From NCBI RefSeq assembly GCF_016863635.1, contig NZ_BOPG01000024.1, positions 1 to 64,000 on the forward strand: a DNA stretch of 64,000 nucleotides, read 5' to 3'. A model generated the notes under the pieces. It did no database searches. It was not told the origin of the DNA and saw only the letters and a program-made list of their open reading frames with translations. The stretch's first letter is position 1, and every line of letters begins with the position of its first letter. The translations under genes and the position numbers were made by a program. This stretch comes from Virgisporangium aurantiacum. GTDB lineage: Bacteria > Actinomycetota > Actinomycetes > Mycobacteriales > Micromonosporaceae. Positions 40,207 to 48,805 of this stretch are shown in pieces.

Positions 40207-43200
40207 ATGCGCTCAAGTCCTGACATCTTCTCCGCCGCCGGCCGGATCCTGGTCGCCGACGGAGCGATGGGAACCATGTTGCAGGCCTTCGACCTGGGCC
40301 TCGACGACTTCGAGGGCTACGAGGGCTGCAACGAGGTCCTCAACGTCACCCGGCCCGACGTCGTCCGCCAGGTCCACGAGGCGTACCTGCAGGCCGGTGC
40401 CGACCTGGTCGAGACGAACAGCTTCGGCACCAACCTCAGCGCGCTGGCCGAGTACGACATCGCGGAGCGGATCTTCGAGCTCGCCGAGGCGTCGGCCCGC
40501 ATCGCGCGGGAGGCGGCCGACCGGTTCAGCACCGTCGACCGGCCCCGGTACGTGCTGGGCTCGATCGGTCCGGGCACCAAGCTGCCCACGCTGGGCCACA
40601 TCTCCTACGCCGCGCTGCGCGACGCCTACCGCGACAACGCGGCCGGGCTGATCGCCGGCGGCGCCGACGCGTTGATCGTCGAGACCTGTCAGGACCTGCT
40701 GCAGACCAAGGCGGCGATCGTCGGCGCCAAGCGCGCGATGGCGGCCGGCCGCGACGTCCCGATCGTCTGTCACGTCACCGTCGAGACCACCGGCACGATG
40801 CTGGTCGGCAGCGAGATCGGCGCGGCGCTCACCGCGCTGGAGCCGCTGGGCGTCGACCTGATCGGACTCAACTGCGCCACCGGCCCGGCCGAGATGGGCG
40901 AGCACCTGCGCTACCTGAGCCAGCATTCGCGCGTCCCCCTGTCGGTGATGCCGAACGCCGGCCTGCCGCAGTTGACGCCGCAGGGCGCGGTCTACCCGCT
41001 GACGCCCGACGAGCTCGCCGACGCCCTGTACCGCTTCGCCACCGAGTACGGCGCGGTGCTGGTCGGCGGCTGCTGCGGCACCACGCCGGCGCACATCGCC
41101 GCGGTCGCCGCGAAGGTGGCCGGCCTCGGCCCGCTCGACCGCCGGCCGCAGGAGGACGCCGGTGTCGCCTCGATGTACCACCACGTGCCGTTCGCGCAGG
41201 ACGCCGGCGTGCTGATGGTGGGGGAGCGCACCAACGCCAACGGGTCCAAGGCGTTCCGCGAGGCGATGCTGGCCGGCGACTTCCACAAGTGCATCGAGAT
41301 CGCCCGCGAGCAGGCCCGCGACGGGTCGCACCTGCTCGATCTGTGCGTCGACTACGTGGGCCGCGACGGCGCCGACGACATGCGTCAGCTCGCCGGCCGG
41401 TTCGCCACCGCGTCGACGTTGCCGATCATGCTCGACTCCACCGAGCCCAACGTCATCGAGGCCGGCCTGGAGGCCCTCGGCGGCCGCTGCGTGGTCAACT
41501 CGGTCAACTTCGAAGACGGCGACGGCCCGACGAGCCGTTACCGGCGGATCATGCCGATCGTGCGGGAGCACGGCGCGGCCGTCGTCGCGTTGACCATCGA
41601 CGAGGAGGGCCAGGCCCGCACCGCCGAATGGAAGGTGCGCGTCGCCGCGCGGCTGATCGAGGACCTCACCACGAACTGGGGCCTGCGGGTGCAGGACATC
41701 CTCGTCGACTGCCTGACGTTCCCGATCTCCACCGGTCAGGAGGAGACCCGTCGCGACGCGATCGAGACGATCGACGCGATCCGCGAGATCACCCGCCGCT
41801 TCCCGGGGATCAACTTCACGCTGGGCATCTCGAACATCTCGTTCGGCCTGAACCCGGCGGCCCGGCAGGTGCTCAACTCCGTCTTCCTGCACGAGTGCCA
41901 GGAGGCGGGCCTCACCAGCGCGATCGTGCACGCCAGCAAGATCCTGCCGATGAACCGCATCGCCGACGAGCAGCGCGAGGTCGCGCTCGACATGATCTAC
42001 GACCGGCGGCGGGAGGGCTACGACCCGTTGCAGCGGTTGATCGAGCTGTTCGAGGGCGTCGACATGGCCGCCGCCCGCGCCGGGCGGGCCGAGGAACTGG
42101 CCGCGCTGCCGCTGGAGGAGCGGCTCAAGCGCCGGATCATCGACGGCGAGCGCACGGGCCTGGAAGAGGACCTCGAGGCCGCGCTGTCGGGCAAGAGCGC
42201 TCTGGAGATCATCAACGACATCTTGCTCGACGGCATGAAGACCGTCGGCGAGCTGTTCGGGTCCGGCCAGATGCAGCTGCCGTTCGTGCTGCAGTCGGCC
42301 GAGGTGATGAAGCAGGCCGTCGCCTACCTCGAACCGCACATCGAGAAGACCGACGACGGCGGCAAGGGCCGGATCGTGCTGGCAACCGTGCGCGGCGACG
42401 TGCACGACATCGGCAAGAACCTGGTCGACATCATCCTCACCAACAACGGCTACGAGGTCGTCAACATCGGCATCAAGCAGCCGATCTCGGCCATCCTCGA
42501 CGCCGCGGAGGACTCGAAGGCCGACGCCATCGGCATGTCCGGGCTGCTGGTCAAGTCCACGGTGATCATGAAGGAGAACCTGGAGGAGATGAACACCCGG
42601 GGCGTCTCCGACCGCTTCCCGGTGCTGCTCGGCGGCGCGGCCCTCACCCGCGCCTACGTCGAAGACGACCTCCGCGCCGTGTACCAGGGCGAGGTGCACT
42701 ACGCCCGCGACGCGTTCGAGGGCCTGACGCTCATGGAGCGCGTCATGACGGCCAAGCGCGGCGGCGCGCCGGTGATCGACGAGGCGCGGGAGAAGGCCCT
42801 GGCCGCGCGTCGCGAGCGCCGGGCGGCGCAGGTGACGGTGCGCGAGGACCTTCCGGCCCTCGACGACACCAGCGTCCGCGCCGACATCGCCTTCGACGTC
42901 GACGTGCCGAAGGCGCCGTTCTACGGGACGCGCGTGATCAAGGGCATTCCGCTGGCCGACTACGCCGCGCTGCTCGACGAGCGGGCCACGTTCCTCGGCC
43001 AGTGGGGGCTGCGCGGCACCCGCGGCGGCAACGGCCCCACGTACGAGGAGCTGGTGGAGACCGAGGGCCGCCCGCGCCTGCGGTACTGGCTCGACCGGTT
43101 CGCCACCGACAAGGTGCTCGAGGCGGCCGTGGTCTACGGCTACTTCCCGTGCTACTCCGAGGGCAACGACCTCGTCGTGCTCGACGAGAACGCCGCCGCT

Positions 43201-43722
43201 GAACGGGCCCGGTTCTCGTTCCCGCGCCAGCGCCGCGACCGTCGGCTGTGCATCGCCGACTTCTTCAAGCCCCGCTCGTCAGCAGGCGATCTGGACGTGA
43301 TCGCGTTCCAGCTGGTGACCGTCGGCCAGCCGGTCAGCGAGTACTCGGCGAAGCTGTTCGCCGAGAACGCCTACCGCGACTACCTGGAGGTCCACGGGTT
43401 GTCGGTGCAGCTCACCGAGGCGCTGGCCGAGTACTGGCACCGGCGGGTCCGCGACGAACTGGTGCTGCCCGACGGGCGTCCCATGTCGGCGCAGGACCCG
43501 GGCGACCTCGACGGCCTGCTCCGCACCGACTTCCGCGGCTGCCGCTACTCGTTCGGCTACCCGGCGTGTCCCGACCTGGAGGACCGCGGCACGCTGGTCG
43601 GCCTGCTCGACGCCGGCCGCATCGGCGTGACGCTGAGCGAGGAGTACCAACTGGTCCCGGAGCAGGCGACCGACGCGCTGATCGTCCACCACCCCGACGC
43701 GTCGTACTTCAATGCGAAGTAG
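40207..43722 (+). CDS. metH: Cobalamin-dependent methionine synthase MetH
   Basis: A 1171-residue modular enzyme that transfers the methyl group of 5-methyltetrahydrofolate to homocysteine through B12. Order of modules: homocysteine-binding barrel (1-310) with zinc cysteines in GLNCATGP and GGCCGTTPAH; pterin-binding barrel (about 330-610, VGERTNANGSKAF to ILVDCLTFPIS); B12 cap and B12 domain (about 620-870) with the cobalt-ligand motif RGDVHDIGKNLV; reactivation domain (about 900-1171) with YGYFPCYSEGND. Slightly shorter than the E. coli enzyme but complete. ATG at 40207. No cobalamin riboswitch seen in the 127-base leader. Its stop overlaps the next gene. Confidence 0.97.
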   Translation: MRSSPDIFSAAGRILVADGAMGTMLQAFDLGLDDFEGYEGCNEVLNVTRPDVVRQVHEAYLQAGADLVETNSFGTNLSALAEYDIAERIFELAEASARIAREAADRFSTVDRPRYVLGSIGPGTKLPTLGHISYAALRDAYRDNAAGLIAGGADALIVETCQDLLQTKAAIVGAKRAMAAGRDVPIVCHVTVETTGTMLVGSEIGAALTALEPLGVDLIGLNCATGPAEMGEHLRYLSQHSRVPLSVMPNAGLPQLTPQGAVYPLTPDELADALYRFATEYGAVLVGGCCGTTPAHIAAVAAKVAGLGPLDRRPQEDAGVASMYHHVPFAQDAGVLMVGERTNANGSKAFREAMLAGDFHKCIEIAREQARDGSHLLDLCVDYVGRDGADDMRQLAGRFATASTLPIMLDSTEPNVIEAGLEALGGRCVVNSVNFEDGDGPTSRYRRIMPIVREHGAAVVALTIDEEGQARTAEWKVRVAARLIEDLTTNWGLRVQDILVDCLTFPISTGQEETRRDAIETIDAIREITRRFPGINFTLGISNISFGLNPAARQVLNSVFLHECQEAGLTSAIVHASKILPMNRIADEQREVALDMIYDRRREGYDPLQRLIELFEGVDMAAARAGRAEELAALPLEERLKRRIIDGERTGLEEDLEAALSGKSALEIINDILLDGMKTVGELFGSGQMQLPFVLQSAEVMKQAVAYLEPHIEKTDDGGKGRIVLATVRGDVHDIGKNLVDIILTNNGYEVVNIGIKQPISAILDAAEDSKADAIGMSGLLVKSTVIMKENLEEMNTRGVSDRFPVLLGGAALTRAYVEDDLRAVYQGEVHYARDAFEGLTLMERVMTAKRGGAPVIDEAREKALAARRERRAAQVTVREDLPALDDTSVRADIAFDVDVPKAPFYGTRVIKGIPLADYAALLDERATFLGQWGLRGTRGGNGPTYEELVETEGRPRLRYWLDRFATDKVLEAAVVYGYFPCYSEGNDLVVLDENAAAERARFSFPRQRRDRRLCIADFFKPRSSAGDLDVIAFQLVTVGQPVSEYSAKLFAENAYRDYLEVHGLSVQLTEALAEYWHRRVRDELVLPDGRPMSAQDPGDLDGLLRTDFRGCRYSFGYPACPDLEDRGTLVGLLDAGRIGVTLSEEYQLVPEQATDALIVHHPDASYFNAK

Positions 43723-44218
43723 CGTCCTGATCGCTGTCGCCCTGCTCGCCCTCGGCGTGGGCGGCCTGGCCAGCTACCCGCTGACTCCGCATCCGGACCC
43801 GACGTTCGTCACGATGCGCTCCGGCGGGTCGGTGACGGAACCGGCGGCCGTCGAGGTGGCGCACGCGGGCACGCACGCGATCTGGGCGACCGGCGCGGTC
43901 GGCCCGTGCCGCGTCACGACCGCCGACGGCGGTGCGGCACCGGTGGCGGAGCCGCGCCCGCGGGCGGAATGGGTGTCCCGGGCCGAGGACGACGCGGTCT
44001 ACACCCGGATCGCGACGTTCGAGGCGCGGGACGCCGGAGGTTACGTCATCCGCTGCGCGGGGGATCCGGCGGCGCCGGGCGCGTCGGTCAGCGTCTCCGA
44101 GCAACCCGACCTGCGGGTGGCGGTGACGCTGGTCATGGCGGGGGCGGTGGCGGTGGTCGCGGCGGTCGCGCTCCTTTTGGTGACGTTTATCCGCAGTCGA
44201 CGACGCACAATGGTCTGA
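43712..44218 (+). CDS. Membrane protein of unknown function following metH
   Basis: A 168-residue protein with a membrane segment at each end (SVLIAVALLALGVGGLASY and VAVTLVMAGAVAVVAAVALL) and a 100-residue external domain with two cysteines (VGPCRVTTA, VIRCAGD). The folding pattern is immunoglobulin-like (all-beta alternation) but no family can be named. ATG at 43712 lies inside the end of metH (11-base overlap). Its stop overlaps the next start (TGATG), so the three are coupled. Confidence 0.7.
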   Translation: MRSSVLIAVALLALGVGGLASYPLTPHPDPTFVTMRSGGSVTEPAAVEVAHAGTHAIWATGAVGPCRVTTADGGAAPVAEPRPRAEWVSRAEDDAVYTRIATFEARDAGGYVIRCAGDPAAPGASVSVSEQPDLRVAVTLVMAGAVAVVAAVALLLVTFIRSRRRTMV

Positions 44219-44652
44219 TGGCGTTCCGCATCCCCGCCCCGGGGACCATCATCGACTCTGCCGTCTCCACCGCCGTCTCCGCAGCCGGGAGTGCGGTGGC
44301 CGTGGCGACCGGGCTCGCCTCGGCCCCCGGCCGCCTGCTGCGGCTCATCGACGAGGGCGAGGTCCTGCTGGTGCGTATCGCCGCCATCGTCGACGCGGCC
44401 GAGAAGACCGTCGACGACGTGCGCACCGTCACCACGTCGGCCGCGACCGTCGCCGAGGAGGCCGCGCAGACCTCCGCCGTCGCCGGGGCGTTGGTGGGGC
44501 AGGTCGCGGAGACGTCGGCGGCGGCGCAGGCCCTGGTGACCCAGATCGGCCCGGACGTCCACGAACTGCTCGGCGTCACGCGCGAGGTGCAGCAGGCGAT
44601 CAACGGGATCCCGGGGTTCGGCATGCTCCGCCGCCGGGGCGAGGAGAGCTAG
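44218..44652 (+). CDS. Ala-rich helical protein, phasin/apolipophorin-like
   Basis: A 144-residue protein made almost entirely of amphipathic helix: SAVSTAVSAAGSAVAVATGL, then ILVRIAAIVDAAEKTVDDVR-like and TTSAATVAEEAAQTSAVAGA segments. Heptad-like Ala/Thr/Val spacing suggests a coiled coil or membrane-surface binding. No known domain is recognised. ATG at 44218 overlaps the upstream stop. Convergent with the phosphotransferase gene, with three bases between stops. Confidence 0.65.
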   Translation: MAFRIPAPGTIIDSAVSTAVSAAGSAVAVATGLASAPGRLLRLIDEGEVLLVRIAAIVDAAEKTVDDVRTVTTSAATVAEEAAQTSAVAGALVGQVAETSAAAQALVTQIGPDVHELLGVTREVQQAINGIPGFGMLRRRGEES

Positions 44653-44655
44653 CCG

Positions 44656-45480
44656 CTATGTGTTGAGGGCCGCCCGGATCTGGCCGATCCACTCCGCGCC
44701 CCGCTGGCGTCCGTTCGGAAGCTGGTCGTCGCGGTCCCACCGCCACGTGGTGATCATCGCCAGCATGAGGATCCGGCACTCGCGCAGCAGGTCCGGGTCG
44801 AGGCCCGGATAGTGCTCGACGACCTCGTCGGGCGCGTGGGCGAGGTCGAACTCGACCGGGCCGCGGCAGCACGTCTCGAAGTCGACGAACACCGGCCTGC
44901 CCGCCGGGTTGAGGACGTTGCCCGGGTGCGGCTCGCCGTGCAGCAGCTGCTCGGCGGCGCCCCGCGCGCCGATGCTCCGCCGCAGGTTCCGCAGCGTGCC
45001 GGCGAGCAGCTCCCGGTCGGCGTCCGGCAGCTCCGGCGTCAGGTCGGGGCTGGCCACGAGCCGCTGCGCCTCCTCCACCCGGTCGGTGAAGTGCGGCGTC
45101 GGGACGTCGACCGCGCGCATGGCCGCGTGCAGCGTCGTGAGCGCCCCGGCGTACGCGGCCGGTTCCGGCTCCGACACGGACCCGTAGTAGGTCCACAGCG
45201 TGACCACGAAGCCGTCGGCGGCGTAGACCCGTGGCTCCACCCGCGGGTCGGGAACGGCGACCGGACCACCGGCGTCGGCGAGCCGCCGCGCCAGGTCGAG
45301 CTCGAACTGCGCGTTCTGCTGGGCTTCCGGTGCCACCCGGGCCACGGTGTCGCACGGCAGCAGCCGCAGGGTCAGCTTGTTCGAGTCGTGCAGCACGACC
45401 GCGTCCCCGACCGTCAACCCGAGCGCCGCCGCGGTCGACGTGGCCGCGGCGGTGGCGCGCCCGACCTCTGACACCTGCAT
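44656..45480 (-). CDS. Aminoglycoside phosphotransferase-family kinase
   Basis: A 274-residue protein kinase-like phosphotransferase. The catalytic loop reads LLHGEPHPGNVL (about residue 178), with Glu where most members have Asp, and the metal-binding strand is PVFVDFETCCRGPVEFD. The N-lobe is shortened and contains VVLHDSNKLTLRLLPC. Such enzymes phosphorylate antibiotics, sugars or choline; the substrate cannot be deduced. The Glu in the catalytic loop deserves attention. ATG at 45480. Confidence 0.8.
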   Translation of the reverse strand: MQVSEVGRATAAATSTAAALGLTVGDAVVLHDSNKLTLRLLPCDTVARVAPEAQQNAQFELDLARRLADAGGPVAVPDPRVEPRVYAADGFVVTLWTYYGSVSEPEPAAYAGALTTLHAAMRAVDVPTPHFTDRVEEAQRLVASPDLTPELPDADRELLAGTLRNLRRSIGARGAAEQLLHGEPHPGNVLNPAGRPVFVDFETCCRGPVEFDLAHAPDEVVEHYPGLDPDLLRECRILMLAMITTWRWDRDDQLPNGRQRGAEWIGQIRAALNT

Positions 45481-45533
45481 CGTCCGGTTGCCCCTCTCCC
45501 TGGCGCGGGGGCCAACCCTGCCACGTCCGGAAG

Positions 45534-46418
45534 TCAGGGAGCGCGCCAGGGGCCGAGCTTCTCGGGGTTGCGGACGGCCCAGATGTGGCGGATCCGGTCG
45601 CCCACGATGTCGAACGCGAACACGGTCACCGTGACGCCGTCCAGCTGGGCGATCAGGCCGGGCTGGCCGTTAACCGTCCGTTCCAGGAGCGTCATGTCGG
45701 GCGCCTTGCCGGCGACGTCCACGATGCCCCGCGCGACCTCCGCCCCGCCCACGATCGGCCTGAGCGCGGCGCTGGCCAGGCCGCCGCCGTCGCCGGTCGC
45801 GGTGACGGCGGGGTCGAGCAGGCCGACGAGCGCGCCGATGTCGCGCGCCTCCCAGGCGCGCTTGAACTCGCGGACGACCGCGACGTTCCGCGCGGCGTCC
45901 CCGGCGGTCGGCGGCTCCGAAGCCTGGACGCGGCGGCGGGCCGACGACGCCAGCTGGCGGCACGCGCCCTCGGTGCGGCCGACGATCCCGGCGACGTCGG
46001 CGAACGGGTAGCGGAAGACGTCGTGGAGGACGAACGCGACCCGCTCCGCCGGCGTCATCGACTCGAGGACGACGAGGAACGCCATCGTCACCGACTCGTC
46101 GAGGGTGACCCGGTCGGCCGGGTCACCCTCCGCTGTCGGGCCCGGAATCGGTTCGGGGATCCATTCGCCCACGTACCGTTCCCGCCGGGCCCGGGCCGAG
46201 CCGAGCATGTCGAGACAGATCCGGCTGGTGACGGTCGTCAGCCAGGCACCGAGCGACTCGACCTCGTCCCGCTTGTGCCGCGGCATGGCGTACCAGCGGG
46301 CATACGTCTCCTGGACGGCGTCCTCGGCCTCGGCGAGCGAGCCGAGCAGCCGGTACGCCACGTTGATGAGATGACGCCGTTCCCGGATGACCGCCGGATC
46401 GGGTTCCGTTGTGCTCAC
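45534..46418 (-). CDS. SigJ-like ECF sigma factor with SnoaL-type tail
   Basis: A 294-residue ECF41-type sigma factor. Region 2 includes INVAYRLLGSLAEAEDAVQE and TYARWY; region 4 is SMTPAERVAFVLHDVFRYPF followed by VGRTEGACRQLASSARRRV. The last 100 residues (VAVVREFKRAWEARDIGALV through DIVGDRIRHIWAVRNPEKL) are the SnoaL-like domain that regulates these factors in place of an anti-sigma. GTG/ATG choice: ATG at 46418. ECF41 factors usually sit beside a CMD- or oxidoreductase-type gene; here the near neighbour is a DoxX protein. Confidence 0.9.
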   Translation of the reverse strand: MSTTEPDPAVIRERRHLINVAYRLLGSLAEAEDAVQETYARWYAMPRHKRDEVESLGAWLTTVTSRICLDMLGSARARRERYVGEWIPEPIPGPTAEGDPADRVTLDESVTMAFLVVLESMTPAERVAFVLHDVFRYPFADVAGIVGRTEGACRQLASSARRRVQASEPPTAGDAARNVAVVREFKRAWEARDIGALVGLLDPAVTATGDGGGLASAALRPIVGGAEVARGIVDVAGKAPDMTLLERTVNGQPGLIAQLDGVTVTVFAFDIVGDRIRHIWAVRNPEKLGPWRAP

Positions 46419-46485
46419 GTAGGTTCGACCCCGTACCGGTGCGTATTGTGAGGTCCCACAGTACGGCGGCGTACGTCGTCCCGGG

Positions 46486-46851
46486 TCAGAGCCAGGTGGT
46501 GCCGAGCCACGCCGCCGCCGCGGCCGCCACCAGCAGGCCGATGTTCAGCCCGATCAGGCGGGCCTCGCCCCGCCTGACGTGGACGACGATGCCACCGACC
46601 TGGATCAGCACCAGCCCGACCGCGGCGGCCACCGCCAGCGCCGGCGCGATGTCGGTCAGCGGCGGCAGGATCAGGCCGACCGCGCCGAGGACCTCCAGCA
46701 CCCCGATGGTCCGCACCAGCGGCATGGGCACCGTGTCGACCCAGCCCATCATGGGCAGCAGCTGCTGCTGGCTCTGGACGACCTTCTTGCCCCCGGCGTA
46801 CAGATAGAAGACCGCCAGCAGCCCGGCGACGATCCAGTACGCGATCTCCAT
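46486..46851 (-). CDS. DoxX-family membrane protein
   Basis: A 121-residue protein with four membrane segments, matching the DoxX/DoxD-like family: YWIVAGLLAVFYLYAGGKKV, LVRTIGVLEVLGAVGLIL, ALAVAAAVGLVLIQVGGIVV and the C-terminal LIGLNIGLLVAAAAA. ATG at 46851 has GGAGG at good spacing, preferred over ATG 46863. Divergently arranged with an HxlR regulator, which probably controls it. The family is linked to redox or electron transfer; the specific role is unknown. Confidence 0.85.
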   Translation of the reverse strand: MEIAYWIVAGLLAVFYLYAGGKKVVQSQQQLLPMMGWVDTVPMPLVRTIGVLEVLGAVGLILPPLTDIAPALAVAAAVGLVLIQVGGIVVHVRRGEARLIGLNIGLLVAAAAAAWLGTTWL

Positions 46852-46929
46852 GGCGACCTCCATGCTGACCAGGTTGGTTACCGGTCGTAAGTAGCCACAT
46901 GATGCGTCACTATTGAGCGGCTTACAAAA

Positions 46930-46945
46930 GGCACATCCGTGTGCC
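46930..46945. promoter_or_regulatory. Palindrome overlapping the hxlR-type start codon
   Basis: GGCACA-TCCG-TGTGCC is a perfect 6-bp inverted repeat that spans the GTG start at 46941. In addition GTAAG and CTTAC flank the divergent intergenic region. Likely operator for self-control of the HxlR regulator and of doxX. Confidence 0.45.
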
Positions 46946-47351
46946 TGACACACAGGGAGGTGCGGTGGAGGAGTTCGGACACGCCTGCATGATCCGGGGC
47001 GACGGCGGCCGGACGCTCCGCCGCATCCTCGACCAGATCTGCAACAAGTGGACGCTGCTGATCGTCGCCACCCTCGACCAGCGGACGCTGCGCTTCACCG
47101 ACCTGCACCAGCAGGTCCCGGGCATCTCCCAACGCATGCTCACCCTGACCCTGCGCAACCTGGAACGCGACGGCCTCGTCGACCGGACCGTGCACGCCGA
47201 GGTTCCGCCGCGGGTCGAGTACGAGCTGACCCCGACCGGGCGGAGCCTGCTCGGGCCGGCGCTCGCCCTGGCGGGATGGGCCATCGAGCACGTCCCGCAC
47301 ATCGAGGCGAGCCGCGCCGCCTACGAGAAGCGGTCAAACGGGGTCGGTTGA
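46941..47351 (+). CDS. HxlR-family winged-helix regulator
   Basis: A 136-residue HxlR regulator. The signature ICNKWTLLIVATLDQRTLRF and the winged helix ISQRMLTLTLRNLERDGLVD, then VPPRVEYELTPTGRSL, are clear. A cysteine near the N-terminus (EEFGHACMIRGDGG) sits where several HxlR members sense thiol or quinone stress. GTG at 46941. Divergent from doxX across 90 bases with palindromes, the classic arrangement for control of a redox-linked target. Confidence 0.92.
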   Translation: MPDTQGGAVEEFGHACMIRGDGGRTLRRILDQICNKWTLLIVATLDQRTLRFTDLHQQVPGISQRMLTLTLRNLERDGLVDRTVHAEVPPRVEYELTPTGRSLLGPALALAGWAIEHVPHIEASRAAYEKRSNGVG

Positions 47352-47368
47352 TCGGCGACACTGGCCGG

Positions 47369-48007
47369 ATGCCGGTGGACACCATGGTCAACATCCTCGA
47401 GCTGGCGGGGCTCTACGTGTTCGCCACCTCGGGTGCGCTGATGGCGATCCACAAGCGGTTCGACGTCGTGGGGATCGTGGTTCTGGCGCTGCTGACCGCG
47501 CTCGGCGGCGGTGTGCTCCGGGACCTCGTCATCGGCGACACGCCGCCGGCCGCGTTCACGAACGTCAACTACCTGGTGATCCCGATGGTGGCGGCGGTGG
47601 TGACGTTCTTCGCCCATCCGCTGGTGGGGCGGCTGGCGTTCCCGGTCCTCGTGTTCGACGCCGCCGGCCTCGGGCTGTTCTGCGTCACCGGGACCCTCAA
47701 GGCGCTCGACTTCGGGCTCGGGTCGCTGCAGGCGGTGCTGCTCGGCGTCACCACCGCGGTCGGCGGGGGTGTGCTGCGCGACATCACCGCCCGGGAGACG
47801 CCCGCGCTCGTCCAGATGGACACGGACCTGTACTCGATCCCGGCGGCGGCCGGCGCGGCCGTCGTCGTCGCGGCCCACCACACGGACCTGCCGATGCCCG
47901 TCGTCGCGACGTGCGCGGCGCTGTTCGTGTTCATGTTCCGCATCGTCGCGATGGTCCGGCACTGGACCGCGCCGCACGCCTGGGAACCGAAGGGGCGCAC
48001 CGGATGA
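47369..48007 (+). CDS. TRIC-family cation channel protein (YadS/YicG-like)
   Basis: A 212-residue membrane protein of the trimeric intracellular cation channel family. It has seven segments in two homologous halves, each with the glycine-rich kinked motif GGGVLRDLVIGDTP and GGGVLRDITARETP. These motifs line the potassium-permeable pore in studied homologs. ATG at 47369; an ATG at 47384 is an alternative. It follows the HxlR gene by 17 bases and may share its transcript. Convergent with the secreted protein pair. Confidence 0.9.
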   Translation: MPVDTMVNILELAGLYVFATSGALMAIHKRFDVVGIVVLALLTALGGGVLRDLVIGDTPPAAFTNVNYLVIPMVAAVVTFFAHPLVGRLAFPVLVFDAAGLGLFCVTGTLKALDFGLGSLQAVLLGVTTAVGGGVLRDITARETPALVQMDTDLYSIPAAAGAAVVVAAHHTDLPMPVVATCAALFVFMFRIVAMVRHWTAPHAWEPKGRTG

Positions 48008-48031
48008 GGCATCCGGCGCGCCCCGGGTCGG

Positions 48032-48805
48032 TCAGTGGCCGCCCTCGACAAGTTCGAGGAGTGCACGCCTGGCCAGTTCCTGTGCGGTCTGCTCCATGAC
48101 CTTCGTGGAGATGTAGCCGCGGTCGAGCGTGTTCCGGGACCACGTGACGCCGCCGTCGTAGGAGACCTCCGCGTAGCCGGAGGTGCCCATCCGCTGGATT
48201 CCCGTCACGTTCCGGCCGTTCCAGTCGCAGGAGTGGGTGATCGAGCCCAGCTTCGGGTCGATGAACTCGCTGCACCGGGGCTGCATGCTGGCGATGGCGT
48301 GCGCGAGCGCCTCCTTGTACTCGGCGTACGCCGGTGGCATCCCCACCCTCGCCTGCCCGACGAGCAGCGTCTGGTACTCGGTGATCATGGCCCGGGCGAC
48401 GGTGTCCCGGGCCGCGTCGGCACCGAAGACCGCGAGCTTCTCGCGGGCGTTGGCGGCCGCCGTGGCGACGCTGACGACGTAACTGCCCCGGAGCGACGGC
48501 ACGTTGAGCATGCCGACGTTGTTGATGGTGAACCGGACCTGTGCCTTGATGTCGGCGACCGCCAACTCGTCGACGTGCGCGTACAGGTCGGCCTTGACGC
48601 CCGACAGCGCCGCCCGGAGCTCCTGGACCAGCTGGAGGAGCTCGATGTCGTCGATGCCGTTCTCGGCCTTGTCGATGAAGCTGATCAGCAGCTCGATGCC
48701 CATGTCGACGTAGCTGTCCCAGTTGGCGTCGGCCTTCGCCGGTTGCACGGCGGTCTGGCTGACCAGAACCATGGCCAGCACGGCCGCGATCATCCTCATC
48801 TTCAT
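48032..48805 (-). CDS. Secreted protein of unknown function, second of a coupled pair
   Basis: A 257-residue exported protein. Signal peptide MIAAVLAMVLVSQTAV ends near PAKADA (about residue 26). The mature part is helical (MGIELLISFIDKAENGIDDI, ELLQLVQELRAALSGVKADL) with two cysteines (QPRCSEF, THSCDWN) and a beta-rich segment MGTSGYAEVSYDGGVTW. ATG at 48805 overlaps the upstream stop (ATGA). It shares size, helical N-domain and the ADIKA/ADVRA motif with its neighbour. Probably acts with it outside the cell. No family recognised. Confidence 0.7.
   Translation of the reverse strand: MKMRMIAAVLAMVLVSQTAVQPAKADANWDSYVDMGIELLISFIDKAENGIDDIELLQLVQELRAALSGVKADLYAHVDELAVADIKAQVRFTINNVGMLNVPSLRGSYVVSVATAAANAREKLAVFGADAARDTVARAMITEYQTLLVGQARVGMPPAYAEYKEALAHAIASMQPRCSEFIDPKLGSITHSCDWNGRNVTGIQRMGTSGYAEVSYDGGVTWSRNTLDRGYISTKVMEQTAQELARRALLELVEGGH

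Noticed and set aside
40213..42699. Long frame antisense to metH
   Set aside because: metH is unmistakable on the plus strand; the antisense frame has no recognisable fold.
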